64,000 nucleotides of DNA from Lathyrus oleraceus. Taxonomy: Eukaryota; Streptophyta; Magnoliopsida; Fabales; Fabaceae. The stretch covers positions 532,842,582-532,906,581 of the forward strand of contig NC_066585.1 in assembly GCF_024323335.1 (NCBI RefSeq), read 5' to 3'. Below the pieces are notes generated by a model. That model was not told where the DNA came from. It was given only the letters and a program-made list of their open reading frames with translations, and made no database searches. Below are positions 23,226 to 35,478 of the stretch, piece after piece. Every line of letters starts with the position of its first letter. The stretch's first letter is position 1. Made by a program: the position numbers and the translations under genes.

Positions 23226-26200
23226 TGATGTAATATATAGGATTAGTAGTACTTTTTCCCCGACCATATAGGCGCCCCGAACCCAATAGAGTGACCTGTC
23301 ACCAAGTTTGGGCAAGTGTGTTTGACCCGTACGGCACGGGCTAAGGCTTCACTATGTAACTGAACCATCACCAACGTTTTTTATCCTTCATTCATTTCAT
23401 GAACTATTCCCTCTTAGGGTCTATAAAATTATATTTATATAAATATATTAATCATAAATATTCATTTATCATCGTATCCAAAATTATTTTTTTTCAAATT
23501 ATTAAATATTTCCTTATTTTTCTTTAAATCTACTTCCTTGGACCCCTCCCCTCCTAACTTATAAACAAAGGCTTAAAAAGTAATCAACTACCTAACTTAG
23601 AATTTTACATGCCTAAGTTCACCCAAAATTACCCTTTAACTCAAACTTAATTTAGACTAACACATTCCCTTTTGCGTAATTGACTAATTCAAAAATAATC
23701 GACCAATCACATACATGTCTTTAGCCACGTGGAGGAATTGCCACATTCAATGGGTATTGATGAAACCCTCCGCCCAACACCCTCACTTCTCATTTGAAAG
23801 CAACATAATACTTTTCCCTCTCTCCTTACACCAACATCCTCCCTTCTCTCTCGTCGCTTTTTTATCTTGTAGAACAGTTGCATTTCCTTCATCCAGATCC
23901 AACATTTTTTCATTTCCATGAGATAAAATCTTTTGTTAACTGATAATTTATTGAACCGCCATCATTTCGTGTTTGATTGTTTGAAATTGATTTTAGCCAT
24001 GAAATGGATGAAGAGAGTATATTTGCAAAGCTTGTGCTGCTCTATCACGATTTGGAGTTGATGGTGGTGAAGTTGGATTTGATAATAATGGTGATTTGGT
24101 TTAGGACTTGGAGTTTATTGTGGTGAAGTTGGATTTTTTTCTCTTTAGGTTTTTGTTGAATTTGAATATACATTGATTCTATGTGAATAGATCCGGATCT
24201 TATGTTTTGAGATGTGTTATTTTGATAAACATTTTTATATTCATTTTGACAAGTATGGTGTTTGTTATAGTTATGTCTGTAATGCTGACTTCGAGTTCAA
24301 ATATTTGAAATCTACTTATAGGGTCAGTGAGAAATTCAAGATGTAGGGGTACTCTCTTTGTTAAGTTGGTCCTAATGATGGTGAAATCTTAATACACTAT
24401 GTGAAACTGATGTGGGAGAATCATTGTGACAAAGATAAATCATCGATCTATTTTGAACGTGCAACCTCAAAATAGGTAACAACACTTCCATAAAAAAAAT
24501 GGAAGAAACTGGAACGTTGTCTTAAAACTTGTAAAATTTTGAGTTTTCCAACAATAAAAGATAACATGTAACATTCTTTTCATCTATGTTCTTGCAGCAT
24601 ATGTTAGTATTCTCTGAGAAATAGAAGATTATGAGAATGAAGGTGGAAATTATTAAACTCAGGTTTTCCTTTCTCTTTTTCTTAGAGGTCATTGTTATCC
24701 AAATGACACATATTGTTTATTGAATACTTCAAGATTGTATTTGAATATAAAATGACATGGAAAAACAAAAGATTTACCTGTCAAACACCAATGTATTTGA
24801 ATACATAATGACGCACATTATTTTTGAACTTGTGAAACTGGTGGATTGAATACAAAATGATATGGAAAGACAAAAGACTGAACCTGTCAAACAAGAATGT
24901 AAATGAATACATAATGACACACATTGCTTTAGTCATGTTAATCTTGGATATAGTTTTGTTTTTAAGATATTTAGATTCTCTAGGTAGTTAATAATAAAAT
25001 GCTTGTGAAAGGGAAACTTGAGAATACCAAAATTGAGTAGGAGAAGTTTACTCCAGTAACTGATAATTTCATGTATCACGTTCCTCTTTTGTGGCTTAAA
25101 CAAATAGGAAATTTGTTGGTTTTGTTTGAGGAGTTTGGTGGAAATCCAAATGAAATGTTTTTGGTTAGAAGGGATATAACATAGAAATGTTAATTTTAAT
25201 TCCCATTGTCAAAATGAGTTAGAATATGTTTGAATGTCTATGCATTCAGTAAGATCATTTACTTTGCAGCACACATTTATAAACTTACTACAAGTTTCTA
25301 AATTCTAGAAATAACTTGATTGAGACTCATTCACTCTCCATCAATTACTGGTACATATGTTTAGTCATGATTATATGGGATTGTGACATGATTTGCTTTC
25401 TTTATTCAATGGTAGTGGTATTCCCCATAAATTTCATGATCATTTGCAAGTTCTTTCTTCTAAATACTTTTAAGTTGTTCATCAATTGTGTCAAAATATT
25501 GTCCTAATTGTTGTACTCTTCAATTGTTATATGTTATTTTATCCATAGTAGCTAGCAAAATACACCTACTAGCTTACAAAAAGTATATGTCATTTTGCGC
25601 ACATAACAACATACATGTCCCTAGTGTGTTGAAGACTTGTGCTCATACTTTACATATTTGTGTCTTGCTTAATGATTTTTGTATTGTGTAATTTTGGTAA
25701 CTTTATGTACTTAGAAGATGAATAAAAAATTATAATATGTTTTTAATGTTTGAGACTTAAATCCACTTAAATTCAATTTGGTTGGTACATACTTAGTTGG
25801 ACACAATTTTAAAAAAATAATGTTTTAAGTTGCTGAGATTAAATTATAAAATTTTTTCTAACATATAGTAGGTAATATAGAATTGAAGAAAATAGATCTA
25901 AAGATAAAATAAAAAAATCCAAAAAAATGTGATTTGTAACAAATGTAAAATATTTATATTAGCATTATGGTACACGTGTTGTTGATAAAATGTGAGATAA
26001 TATGTTTGAACAAATGAGAAACATCTCTTTTGTAGTTAAAATTGGTCATGATGTATTGTAAATAAAATTGGCCCAAAAAGAGTTTTATATATAGGATTAG
26101 GGTTATGTGAAGACAACTATGTGTCTTTCACGAGTACAACAAAGGTACCATCCTGACATCATTCGCAACAAAAGCACACTCGCCTAGGTCAATTTATTTT

Positions 26201-28220
26201 TCTGCAACAACAACCAAATATGGCTTCACCAAAACATGTATGCGGCAACATTAGGTATGAAAATGTGTAATTCATGTTACTTTTTGATTTTGAATGTGTT
26301 CTTCATATATATGTAATGAATGTCAACACGTAGATGGTGTAGTTTTTTTAGTTGCCTGTACATTTAGAATGTATTGGTTGGATGTTGTTGCATAGCATCT
26401 TCTGATACTCCAGGAGATCCATATTGGATTCAGAAAAGGTTGGATGCACTGCATGCCGAAGCAAAAGAAGATACATCAAAGGGTTCGCAAAAGAAGGTGT
26501 TGTTGATATCATAAAAAAAGAGTACGAATCAGAAATAAGTTGCTATGGATATTTCCAACTCAAGTGGAAGTAGTAGGTAATATGTTATAGTTCATGTTAA
26601 TATTTCTGTTGTTGTAGTTAGATTAAGTATAAAATGCAAAATAAATGAGTTTGATTATGATATTGTAGTTGTGAAGACTTATCTGATAGTGAGATTGAAG
26701 AGATGAATATGATTTGTGAAAAAGTGATAGAGTCATTAGATGATCCTAACTTGGACATTCATAACAATGAATTCGAAGAGGATGACGACGACGATGAAGA
26801 GAAAAAAAGGAAGTATAACTGGAGTATAATAATGAATTATGGATATAAAGTAAAGAAAAATGTCCCGGTATGTTTATGCTGAAAAAAGTTAAAATATTTA
26901 TAGGGTTGTATTTCCATTTACGTTGTTGTAATGGTTTCTTTGTTGTTGCAATAATTTTCCAAGATTGTGAGCAAGAAGTTAAAGCTACCATGAACAATGT
27001 TTTGTGCTTAAGCACTATGGGGTAACAAAAACATGATATGTTTATATTTCTTATATTTTGTTAAAGCTATCATGAATAATGTTTTGATGATTTGTGTAAT
27101 GCAACAGTGAAAAAAAGAGCATTTTATGGATTAGTTGTTGTATGTAGTGCTGTAAAATGTGTAGCAGAAGTATAATTTGTAGTGGTTACAAATCATATTT
27201 GTTGCCTTGGCTTATGTGTATTTCTAAACGGACACGAGAGTGCCCGTTTATCCACAAGCACGTGCGTCAAAAATATAAACGATTTTTTTATTAGTTTTAA
27301 TTTTAATTTAAATTATTTGTGTAATAAATTTGGTAAATAAACGCATTTATAAAAGAAAAAATATTATATAAATTGTGAGAAGTTATGTTGAAAAGTTATC
27401 CTTATTTCAGTTTTTTTATTTGATATGCTGTGAAATTAATTATTTAGGGGATAATTTTGATTGAAAAAATTAAGAAGTTATTTAAGGGGCAATTTTAGAA
27501 GAAACATAATGCATGAGAACTCAAATCCTATAATATCTTTAATTCAAGAGAGTCGCCCTATAATTTCTTTATTGATTATGTAGTGAATAAAGAGGTGAAA
27601 ATGTTTAGAATTTTTTTTATTTTATTTATAGAAATATATATTAAATCAATTTATTTTACTATAATTTAAATAACTCAAATTATTTCAATATTAGCTCTAT
27701 ATCAAATAAAAATTATATATATTTTGAGTTTAATTGAAATACACGTAAAAGGATTTTACACCATCAATTAACTATAAACATCGGATATTAAAAGAAGTTT
27801 GACTTTTATTTTAAAAATCTAGAAGTTTGACTTTTATTTTAAAAATCTATAAAGTAATACAAACGGATGATGGTGATGAATCGACAGTATAAAACTTTTT
27901 ATACTGACAGTGTATAGTAATTAATCTCATATACTTTTTAATGACATTTATATCAAATTATTTAAAATATAAATTCATTTGCCGAACGAATCTTCTATTA
28001 ATACAAGATATATAAATGAATTTGTAGGGTCTTCATTCTTCCATTAGTTTGTTCTTGGGATTAAAACTGTTAGACTTCGCAATAAAATTATTTAAATTTT
28101 TTTTTATCAAATAATATCACATTATTTTTTATAAAAAACTTTTTAATTTTTTTAAAATATCAAATTCTATACAATTTAAAGATTGAATTGAAATGGGTAA
28201 ATGTAGGAAAGGTAATGCAA
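23226..28220. other. AT-rich interval with no recognised gene
   Basis: No family is recognised in this 5-kb stretch. Two weakly coding-like patches were seen. At 24280-24480 a broken plus frame resembles part of an unidentified mobile-element ORF. At 26220-26880 possible plus-strand exons include MASPKHVCGNIR, DPYWIQKRLDALHAEAKED and an acidic EDDDDDEEKKR segment, interrupted by stops. Neither is named. At 27810-27870 a 28-bp sequence containing gaagtttgacttttatttt is tandemly duplicated. Near 27885-27920 an imperfect palindrome (acagtataaa...tttatactg) suggests a MITE end. Confidence 0.4.
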
Positions 28221-28223
28221 AGT

Positions 28224-28420
28224 TGCACTCGACTTTTTTTAAATAACCACATATTTCAAATTAAATTCTGAAATATCATATTTTCAAAAAAATTACAGAA
28301 ATAATCACATTTTCAAACAGATGCATCAGTTGATCTGACGCATCCATTTAACAATAAAAGGAGGCGTCACTGGTGTTGACGCATGCTTCGAAAGCATTGC
28401 ATGTAGGCGCCAACAACCAT
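28224..28420 (+). repeat. Left terminal inverted repeat of the MULE
   Basis: It pairs with 41320-41518 in inverted orientation. The best-preserved block is tctgacgcatccatttaaca. The inner part carries gcatgc-rich sequence (gacgcatgcttcg). Confidence 0.78.
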
Positions 28421-28572
28421 GACACATGTGTTTTATTCATTGATGTATGTGTCAATTCATCTGACGCATATACCTTAAGATTTTTTTTTTAATTTTTAAA
28501 TGTTTATTTAACAATAATTAATTTTTTTTATATTTATGTTATAATAAAAATTACATGAAATTGACCAAAAAT

Positions 28573-29148
28573 TCAATGACCGGTCCGATTGAAACGTTCC
28601 CCTGTTCCACATCCATGTGCGTTAGTCTGTCTTCGAGGTCTCCCACGATTTTCATGAGGTGTTTGGGGTCTTTGAGTGCTGACATGATTCAATGGTGGCT
28701 GGTGTGAAGGTCCGGTGGAAGGTCCAACGATATTTGATAGATGTGTCATCATTTGTTTCCAATAGTCGGGCGGGGGGCTCTGGCTAACGGCGCTTCCGTA
28801 ATGGAGTTCGGTGCCCATGTTATCGTAGTTGGGTCGATGTGGTTGGGTGAATTATGGAAGATATAGTTGCCAGAATTGGGACATTGAACGTTTTGGAAAC
28901 AAAGCAATGGTTCTTGGGGTGTACTATAGTTAAATAATGGTTGGATGTTTTGGTGATGGGATGTTTGGATGGTCATTGGTGGGGGGCTAGATGAAGTGAA
29001 CTGTATGAATCATCTGGGCTATAGACTATTGTGGTGATTGTGTATGGTTGTTGGTGGGTAGAGTTTGATTCTTGGTTTTGAGGTTGGGTGTGTGACATGA
29101 ATGGATTGTGAGGTTGTGTGTTTGACATGAATGAGTTGCGAGGTTGGG
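28573..29148 (-). pseudogene. PMD pseudogene, 3' part (separated by the Tekay insertion)
   Basis: On the minus strand the Q/N/P-rich tail of the PMD reading continues from the other side of the Tekay element. A repeated SNTQPHNPFMSHTQPQ-type segment lies at 28973-29144. Low-complexity sequence follows, and the end is a basic segment (RGRPRRQTNAHGCGTG) at 28573-28818. The frame changes between these pieces, so the tail is broken apart from the insertion. The TTGGG at 29144-29148 is one copy of the Tekay target duplication. Confidence 0.7.
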
Positions 29149-30953
29149 TGTAACACCCTTCTACCCAAACGACATATTTATATATAATATCAGAGTACAA
29201 CATGTAGAAGAGTTTACATTTCATACAACAAATCATCTATCGCATCACAACATAAAACATATTATTTAATTTATTAAATCTTCGCAGCGGACAACAACAT
29301 AATTATTATCATAATGTGCCAACATGATCTCAACAAAACATCTCAACAAATCATTCATCACAAACAACGTAAATAACAATAATATAGCTATCGGATCCCA
29401 TAATCCCCGGTGTCACATGACCAGAGCATTTGACTCGACTCTGTAGAGTGACCCTACACTTATTCTTCGAACCTCAACAATAGCTACTCCTCTTTATCTG
29501 CACATTGCTCATCATAGATGAACATAAACACATGCAGAAGGGGTGAGAATTACATTATTAAATAATAATATAACGACAGAAATATAAACATAAATATGTT
29601 TCACATATGCCAACACAATTCATCCTAATCATCATAATCAATAACTCATGAACACCAACAACACAACACATCAAATGCAATGCACACACCCATGCATGAC
29701 TCAACACGACTCGGTATACCCATTTTGTGATCACTACAGGATCACCACTCCCAGATTCATCACCATAGAATCCGAGTCCCCCGTAAGGAACCAAGCCTCT
29801 CAACAAGCCCGGAGTCAACAACATCATTGGAACTCATGTCCGTTCATCACTAGGCATCGGCCTTTCATGAATGCATGCACATCAAACATGCATCATAATC
29901 ATCATCGCAACAACAACATCATATAGTCATGTTATCATCATCATTAATATCATGACATACAACTCAACAAAACAACAACAACATCATAACGATATCACAT
30001 AGTCACATAACACATTCATAATTAAACACGTAAATTCAACATATCCTCATCATGACACCTCATACAAATCATATAATCACTATTAATTGTTTATAGTACA
30101 ACTACAGCGACTTACTAAGAGTCTCGCAACTCAACGTACTCAAAACCCACCAACATTAGCTTCTGCATTTCACCAGTTCGCCGCCCAACATAGGGACGCG
30201 CCGCGAACTCTCCAACTCAACACAGTTCGCGCCGCGAACGAGGGGTCGCGTCGCGAACAACTTATTTCGCTTCAGTACGCGCCGCGAAGCAGGGTTCGCG
30301 TCGCGAACAACGAATTACAGAACCCCTCTAAATCCTGCCCAGTTCGCGCCGCGAACTAGGCTTCGCGCCGCGAATCGCGCGCAACCAGAACCCTCTGCTG
30401 CAGAATTCAGCGCAGCTTCGCTTCTCTACTCGCCATAACCCGTACCCCACAGCTAGCAAACCAAAATCGACATTTAACAGACACATATACGCAACATACT
30501 TCGATTACGATGCATATAACACAACAAAACTCACAAATCAGAGGATTTTCCATCAAAACCCCAACTTTCCCAATCTCCCTAAAATCCCCAAAATTCATCA
30601 ACAATTCAACAGATGTCATACAATTGCTCGCATATCATTGTTTAATAAGGTTCAGACCCCTTACCTCTTTGGATTGAAGGAAGTTCTGAGCACTCTCCAA
30701 GCTTCAGCTTTTCCGTTCTTCGACCTTCGCTCTACAGCTCTTTCCTCTTCTCTGCAGCTTTCCAACTTCACGTGAAACTCTTCTGTTCCAAAAATGAGAA
30801 TCTTTCTCTTATCCCAACTTATATATTTTCCAATAATTATTATTCCAATTAATAATAATAATAATCCAATAATTCCATTTTATTTAATTAAATTAATAAA
30901 ATAATATTATCAACTTAATTAAATAATTCTTTTACTTTATTTGGGGTGTTACA
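29149..30953 (-). repeat. 3' LTR of the Tekay element
   Basis: It is 1805 bp, nearly identical to 35479-37283. It contains the GC-rich palindrome cluster at 30176-30385. Small ORFs inside it are duplicated in the other LTR and are not genes. Confidence 0.97.
30176..30385. repeat. Cluster of TTCGCGNCGCGAA palindromes in the Tekay LTR
   Basis: In about 210 bp at least six full or near copies of the 14-mer palindrome ttcgcgccgcgaac or ttcgcgtcgcgaac occur within an otherwise AT-rich LTR. The same cluster is at about 36506-36715 in the other LTR. The function is unknown. Confidence 0.9.
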
Positions 30954-30969
30954 ACTCTCCCCCACTTTA
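30954..30969 (-). promoter_or_regulatory. Tekay polypurine tract
   Basis: On the minus strand the sequence just before the 3' LTR reads aaagtgggggagagt. It is a purine run in the correct place to prime plus-strand DNA synthesis. Confidence 0.85.
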
Positions 30970-30995
30970 GAAGTTTTCGTCCTCGAAAACATACC

Positions 30996-33900
30996 TCAAG
31001 CAAATAGAGTCGGATACGACTCCTTCATCTGATCTTCACGCTCCCAAGTCAAGCTCTCACCAGCTGGACCTCCCCAAACAACTTTCACTAGAGCAATCTT
31101 CTTACCTCTCAGGGTCTTCTCTTCTCGGTCATCTATCCGAATTGGCAACACATCAACGGTCAAATTATCCCTCACCTGGATATCATCCAACTGAACAACA
31201 TGCGAAGGATCCGCAATATATTTTCTCAACTGAGATACATGAAACACATCATGCAGATTAGAAAGCGACGGCGGTAAAGCTATCTGATACGCCACTTCCC
31301 CAACCCTCTTCAAAATCTGATACGGACCCACAAACCTCGGAGTAAGCTTTTTAGACTTTAAAGCTCTACCCACACCTGTCGTCGGAGTAACTCTCAAGAA
31401 CACATGATCTCCCTCTTGGAACTCAAGTGCCTTTCTTCTATTATCATGATAACTCTTCTGACGACTCTGAGAAATCTTCATTTTCTCCTGAATCATCTTA
31501 ATCCTTTCAGTCGTCTGCTGCACAATCTCAGGTCCGAGTACAACACTCTCACCTGATTCATACCAACACAATGGAGTTCTACACCTCCTACCATACAATG
31601 CTTCATATGGAGCCATACCGATACTAGCATGAAAACTATTATAGTAAAAACTCCACCAACGGCAAATAACTATCCCAAGAACCACTCTGCTCCAACACAC
31701 AAGCTCTCAACAAATCCTCTAAGGATTGGATAGTTCTTTCAGTCTGACCATCAGTCTGAGGATGATAAGCTGAACTCAACCTCAACTTAGTCCCCAACGC
31801 TTTCTGCAAACTCTCCCAAAATCTAGAAGTAAATCTGGGATCTCTATCAGACACAATACTGGATGGAATACCATGCAGCCTCACTATCTCCTCAATATAC
31901 AACTCTGCCAACTTCTCTAAAGAGTGATTAATCTTCATCGGCAAGAAATGCGCCGACTTAGTCAATCGATCCACAATCACCCAAATAGAATCATTACCTT
32001 TCACCGTCCTCGGCAATCCCGTCACAAAATCCATGGAAATGCTATCCCACTTCCATTCAGGAATCTTCAAAGGTTGCATCATACCTGTCGGTTTCTGATG
32101 TTCAATCTTTGACTTCTGACAAGTCAAACATGCATACACAAACTTAGCAACATCTCTTTTCATACCAGCCCACCAAAACAACTTCTTCAAATCTTGATAC
32201 ATTTTAGTTGCACCTGGATGGATACTCAATCCACTCCTATGGCCTTCTTCAAGAATACTCTTTTTCAATTCAGACAACTCAGGAACACAAACTCTACCTT
32301 TAAATCGCAGGATGCCATTCCCATCAATCTCAAAATTACCACCATTACCCTGGTTAACCATAGTAATATGATCAACTAGAGCGACATCAACTTGCTGACC
32401 ATTCCGAATATCCTCCAGAATTCCACTAGTCAACTTCAGCATACCCAACTTTACACTATCAGCGGAAACTTCACAACCCAAACTCATATCACGGAACTGT
32501 TCAATTAACTCAAGCTCCCGAACCATCATCATAGACATATGTAGAGACTTTCTACTCAGCGCATCTGCAACTACATTAGCCTTACCGGAATGATAACTCA
32601 ATTCAAAGTCAAAATCCTTCAGTAATTCTAACCACCTTCTCTGCCTCATATTTAACTCTTTCTGATCAAACAGATACTTCAGACTCTTGTGATCACTGAA
32701 CACTTCGAATCTGGAACCATACAGATAATGCCTCCACATTTTCAACACAAATACAACAGCTGCAAGTTCTAGATCATGCGTAGGATAATTCCTCTCATGA
32801 ACTTTCAACTGTCTAGAAGCATAAGCTACAACCTTACCATCCTGCATCAAAACACCACCAAGACCCATCAAAGAAGCATCACAATAAACAACGAAGGACT
32901 CCCCAGGATTAGGTAAGACCAACACTGGAGCACTGGTCAACCGCCTCTTCAACTCAACAAAACTCGCTTCACAAGCTGCATCCCACACATACACTTGACC
33001 CTTCTTAGTCAACTGCGTCAACGGCAATGCCAACTTAGAGAAGCCCTCAATAAATCTGCGATAATAACCAGCTAACCCCAGAAAACTGCGTATCTCAGTA
33101 GCAGACTTCGGAGTCTCCCACTGTAATACAGCATCAACTTTAGCAGGATCGACAGAAATCCCACCACTCGAAATCACATGGCCAAGGAAACTCACTTCCT
33201 TCAACCAGAACTCACATTTAGATAACTTGGCATATAACTTCTTTTCTCTTAACACCTGCAAAACAATTCTCAGATGTCCTGCATGCTCTTCTTCCGTCTT
33301 AGAATATATCAATATATCATCTATGAACACCACAACAAAATTATCAAGGTACGGATGAAATATACGATTCATATATTCCATAAACACACCTGGAGCATTA
33401 GACACACCGAACGGCATCACAGTGTATTCATAATGACCATACCTCGTACGGAAAGCAGTCTTCGCAATATCATCTGACTTCACTCGGATCTGATGATAAC
33501 CTGACCGCAAATCAATCTTACTGAAAACATGAGCTCCAACCAACTGATCCATCAAATCATCAATCCTCGGCAATGGATACCGATTCTTGATAGTCACCTT
33601 ATTCAACTGCCGATAATCGACACACAACCTCATCGTACCTTCTTTCTTCTTTACTAACAATACTGGTGCACCCCAAGGAGAAACACTTGGACGCACAAAC
33701 TTCTTCTCAAGCAATTCTTCAAGTTGCTTCTTCAATTCAACTAATTCAGTCGCCGACATTCTATAAGGAGACATCGACACTGGACTCGTACCTGGTACTA
33801 AGTCAATGGCAAATTCAACTTCACGTTCTGGAGGTAATTCACTTACATCCCCCGGAAACACATCCTGAAATTCACAGACAATAGGCAAATCTACACTCAC

Positions 33901-35361
33901 CACTTTCTTATCTGCTTGCAGAGACGCAAATAAAGCGAATACCTGAGCTTCATCTTTCACAAATTCCCCCACCTGCCTAGCAGATAGAAATCTTGCCTCA
34001 TCATTCTCGCCAACTTCAGAAAACCTCACCGTCTTACTATAGCAGTTGATAAACACGCCATAGAATTCTAGCCAATTCATTCCCAGAATGATATCAATTT
34101 GGTGCAAGGGTAAGCACACCAAATCAACCACGAACTCTCTCCCAAAGATCGTCAAATGACAACCTCGACAGACAACAGAAGTTCTCACCGAACCATTAGC
34201 AGGAGTATCTATCACCATGCTTCCGTCTAGGGACGACATAATCACACCAATCCTAGTCGCACACTCATACGAAATAAACGAATGGGTAGCACCAGTGTCA
34301 ACAATAGCAAGCAATTCAACATTATTAATCAAGCAAGTACCTTTAATCAGATTATCCTCTTTAGGAGCTTCAGCCCCACTCAGAGCAAACACCCTACCAG
34401 TAGTATGAGCTGCAGTAGCCGCTTTCTTCGGTTTCGAGCACTGCGAACTGATATGGCCTTTCTCGCCACAATTAAAACATGTCGGACCAGCATCCTTACA
34501 TTCCGTAACTCTGTGACCAGTCTGACCGCATCGGAAACATCTCAGCACTTTCTTGGTACAGCTATCAGCACGGTGGCCTGGCTCGCCACACTTGAAACAT
34601 TTACCAGCTATGGGAGATCCTCCCCCACTTGGCTTCTTCTCATCTACCACTTTCTGCTTACCTTTACCATTCGGAGATGCATAAGGACTACCACGGTCCT
34701 TATTCTTCTTCTCACTAAGACTCTTGTAATGAGCAGTCCTAGCCTTGCTATCTTCCTCAAATATCCTGCACTTATTAACCAATGTAGGAAACCTACGAAT
34801 CTCCTGGTAACCAATGCCTTGTTTGATCTCGGGACGCAACCCGTTCTCAAACTTGACACACTTGGATTCCTCAGCATCAGCATTGTTATAATGAGGACAA
34901 TACTGCACCAGCTCCTCAAACTTCGAAGCGTAATCAGCAACAGACATGTTACCCTGCTTCAGTCCTAGAAATTCCATCTCCTTCTTACATCGCACATCAG
35001 CAGGAAAATATTTCTCCAGAAAGGCCGTCTTGAACCTTACCCAGGTCATCTCCGTACCTGGTACTTCAATTCTCTGGCGAGTGTTATCCCACCAGTTTTC
35101 AGCCTCTTCAGATAACATATGCGTACCAAACTGCACCTTCTGTGCTTCAGTACACGTCATCACCCGGAAAATCTTTTCAATTTCCTTCAGCCAAATCTGA
35201 GCACCATCTGGATCATAGCGCCCTTTGAATGTATGAGGGTTATTCTTCAGAAACCTTCCCAAATTCCTAAACTCGTCGACCGGCGGATTCTGCTGCGCCT
35301 GCATAGCCTGCGCCATAGCAGTCAAAGCCTCAGCAATCGCACAGTCATTCTCTCCAGCCAT
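30996..35361 (-). pseudogene. Tekay gag-pol polyprotein with one +1 frameshift in integrase
   Basis: A single frame runs from the ATG at 35361 ([12 protein letters not shown]; an in-frame ATG at 35406 is less likely) to 31639. The order is: capsid-type Gag; three CCHC knuckles at about residues 270-323 counted from the upstream ATG; protease DTGATHSF at about 370; RT with FIDDILIY; RNase H; and integrase with an HHCC region and the D, D, E residues ([22 protein letters not shown]). A T run, seen as five A at 31646-31650 on the plus strand, has one base too many and shifts the frame. Downstream, 30996-31640 encodes the GPY/F region (LTPRFVGPYQIL) and a C-terminal chromodomain-like segment (ALVKVVWGGPAGESLTWERE). 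Chromovirus integrases use this domain for chromatin targeting. Otherwise the frame is uninterrupted. Confidence 0.95.
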
Positions 35362-35462
35362 ACTCTGCACAACACAACTACAACCGTTAAATATCGACAG
35401 TGTCATCTACACTAATCGACCAACAGGGAAACATCACATTATGACTCGACTGGACTGACCAT

Positions 35463-35474
35463 GCTCTGATACCA
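35463..35474 (-). promoter_or_regulatory. Tekay primer-binding site (tRNA-iMet)
   Basis: The minus strand reads TGGTATCAGAGC, complementary to the 3' end of initiator methionine tRNA. It begins a few bases inside the 5' LTR. Confidence 0.95.
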
Positions 35475-35478
35475 CTAA

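Noticed and set aside
26746..27015. Minus-strand ORF of 89 aa
   Set aside because: No motif, and it is antisense to the acidic-tract patch; likely chance.
29558..29926. Small ORFs inside the Tekay LTR, repeated at 35888-36256
   Set aside because: The same ORFs occur in both LTRs because the LTRs are duplicates; no domain is present.
34282..34968. Plus-strand ORF of 228 aa
   Set aside because: Antisense shadow of the Tekay gag zinc-knuckle region, which has clear motifs on the minus strand.
35463..35474. tRNA-like sequence
   Set aside because: Only 12 bases complementary to initiator tRNA; it is a retrotransposon primer-binding site, not a tRNA gene. No full tRNA or rRNA gene was seen in the window.
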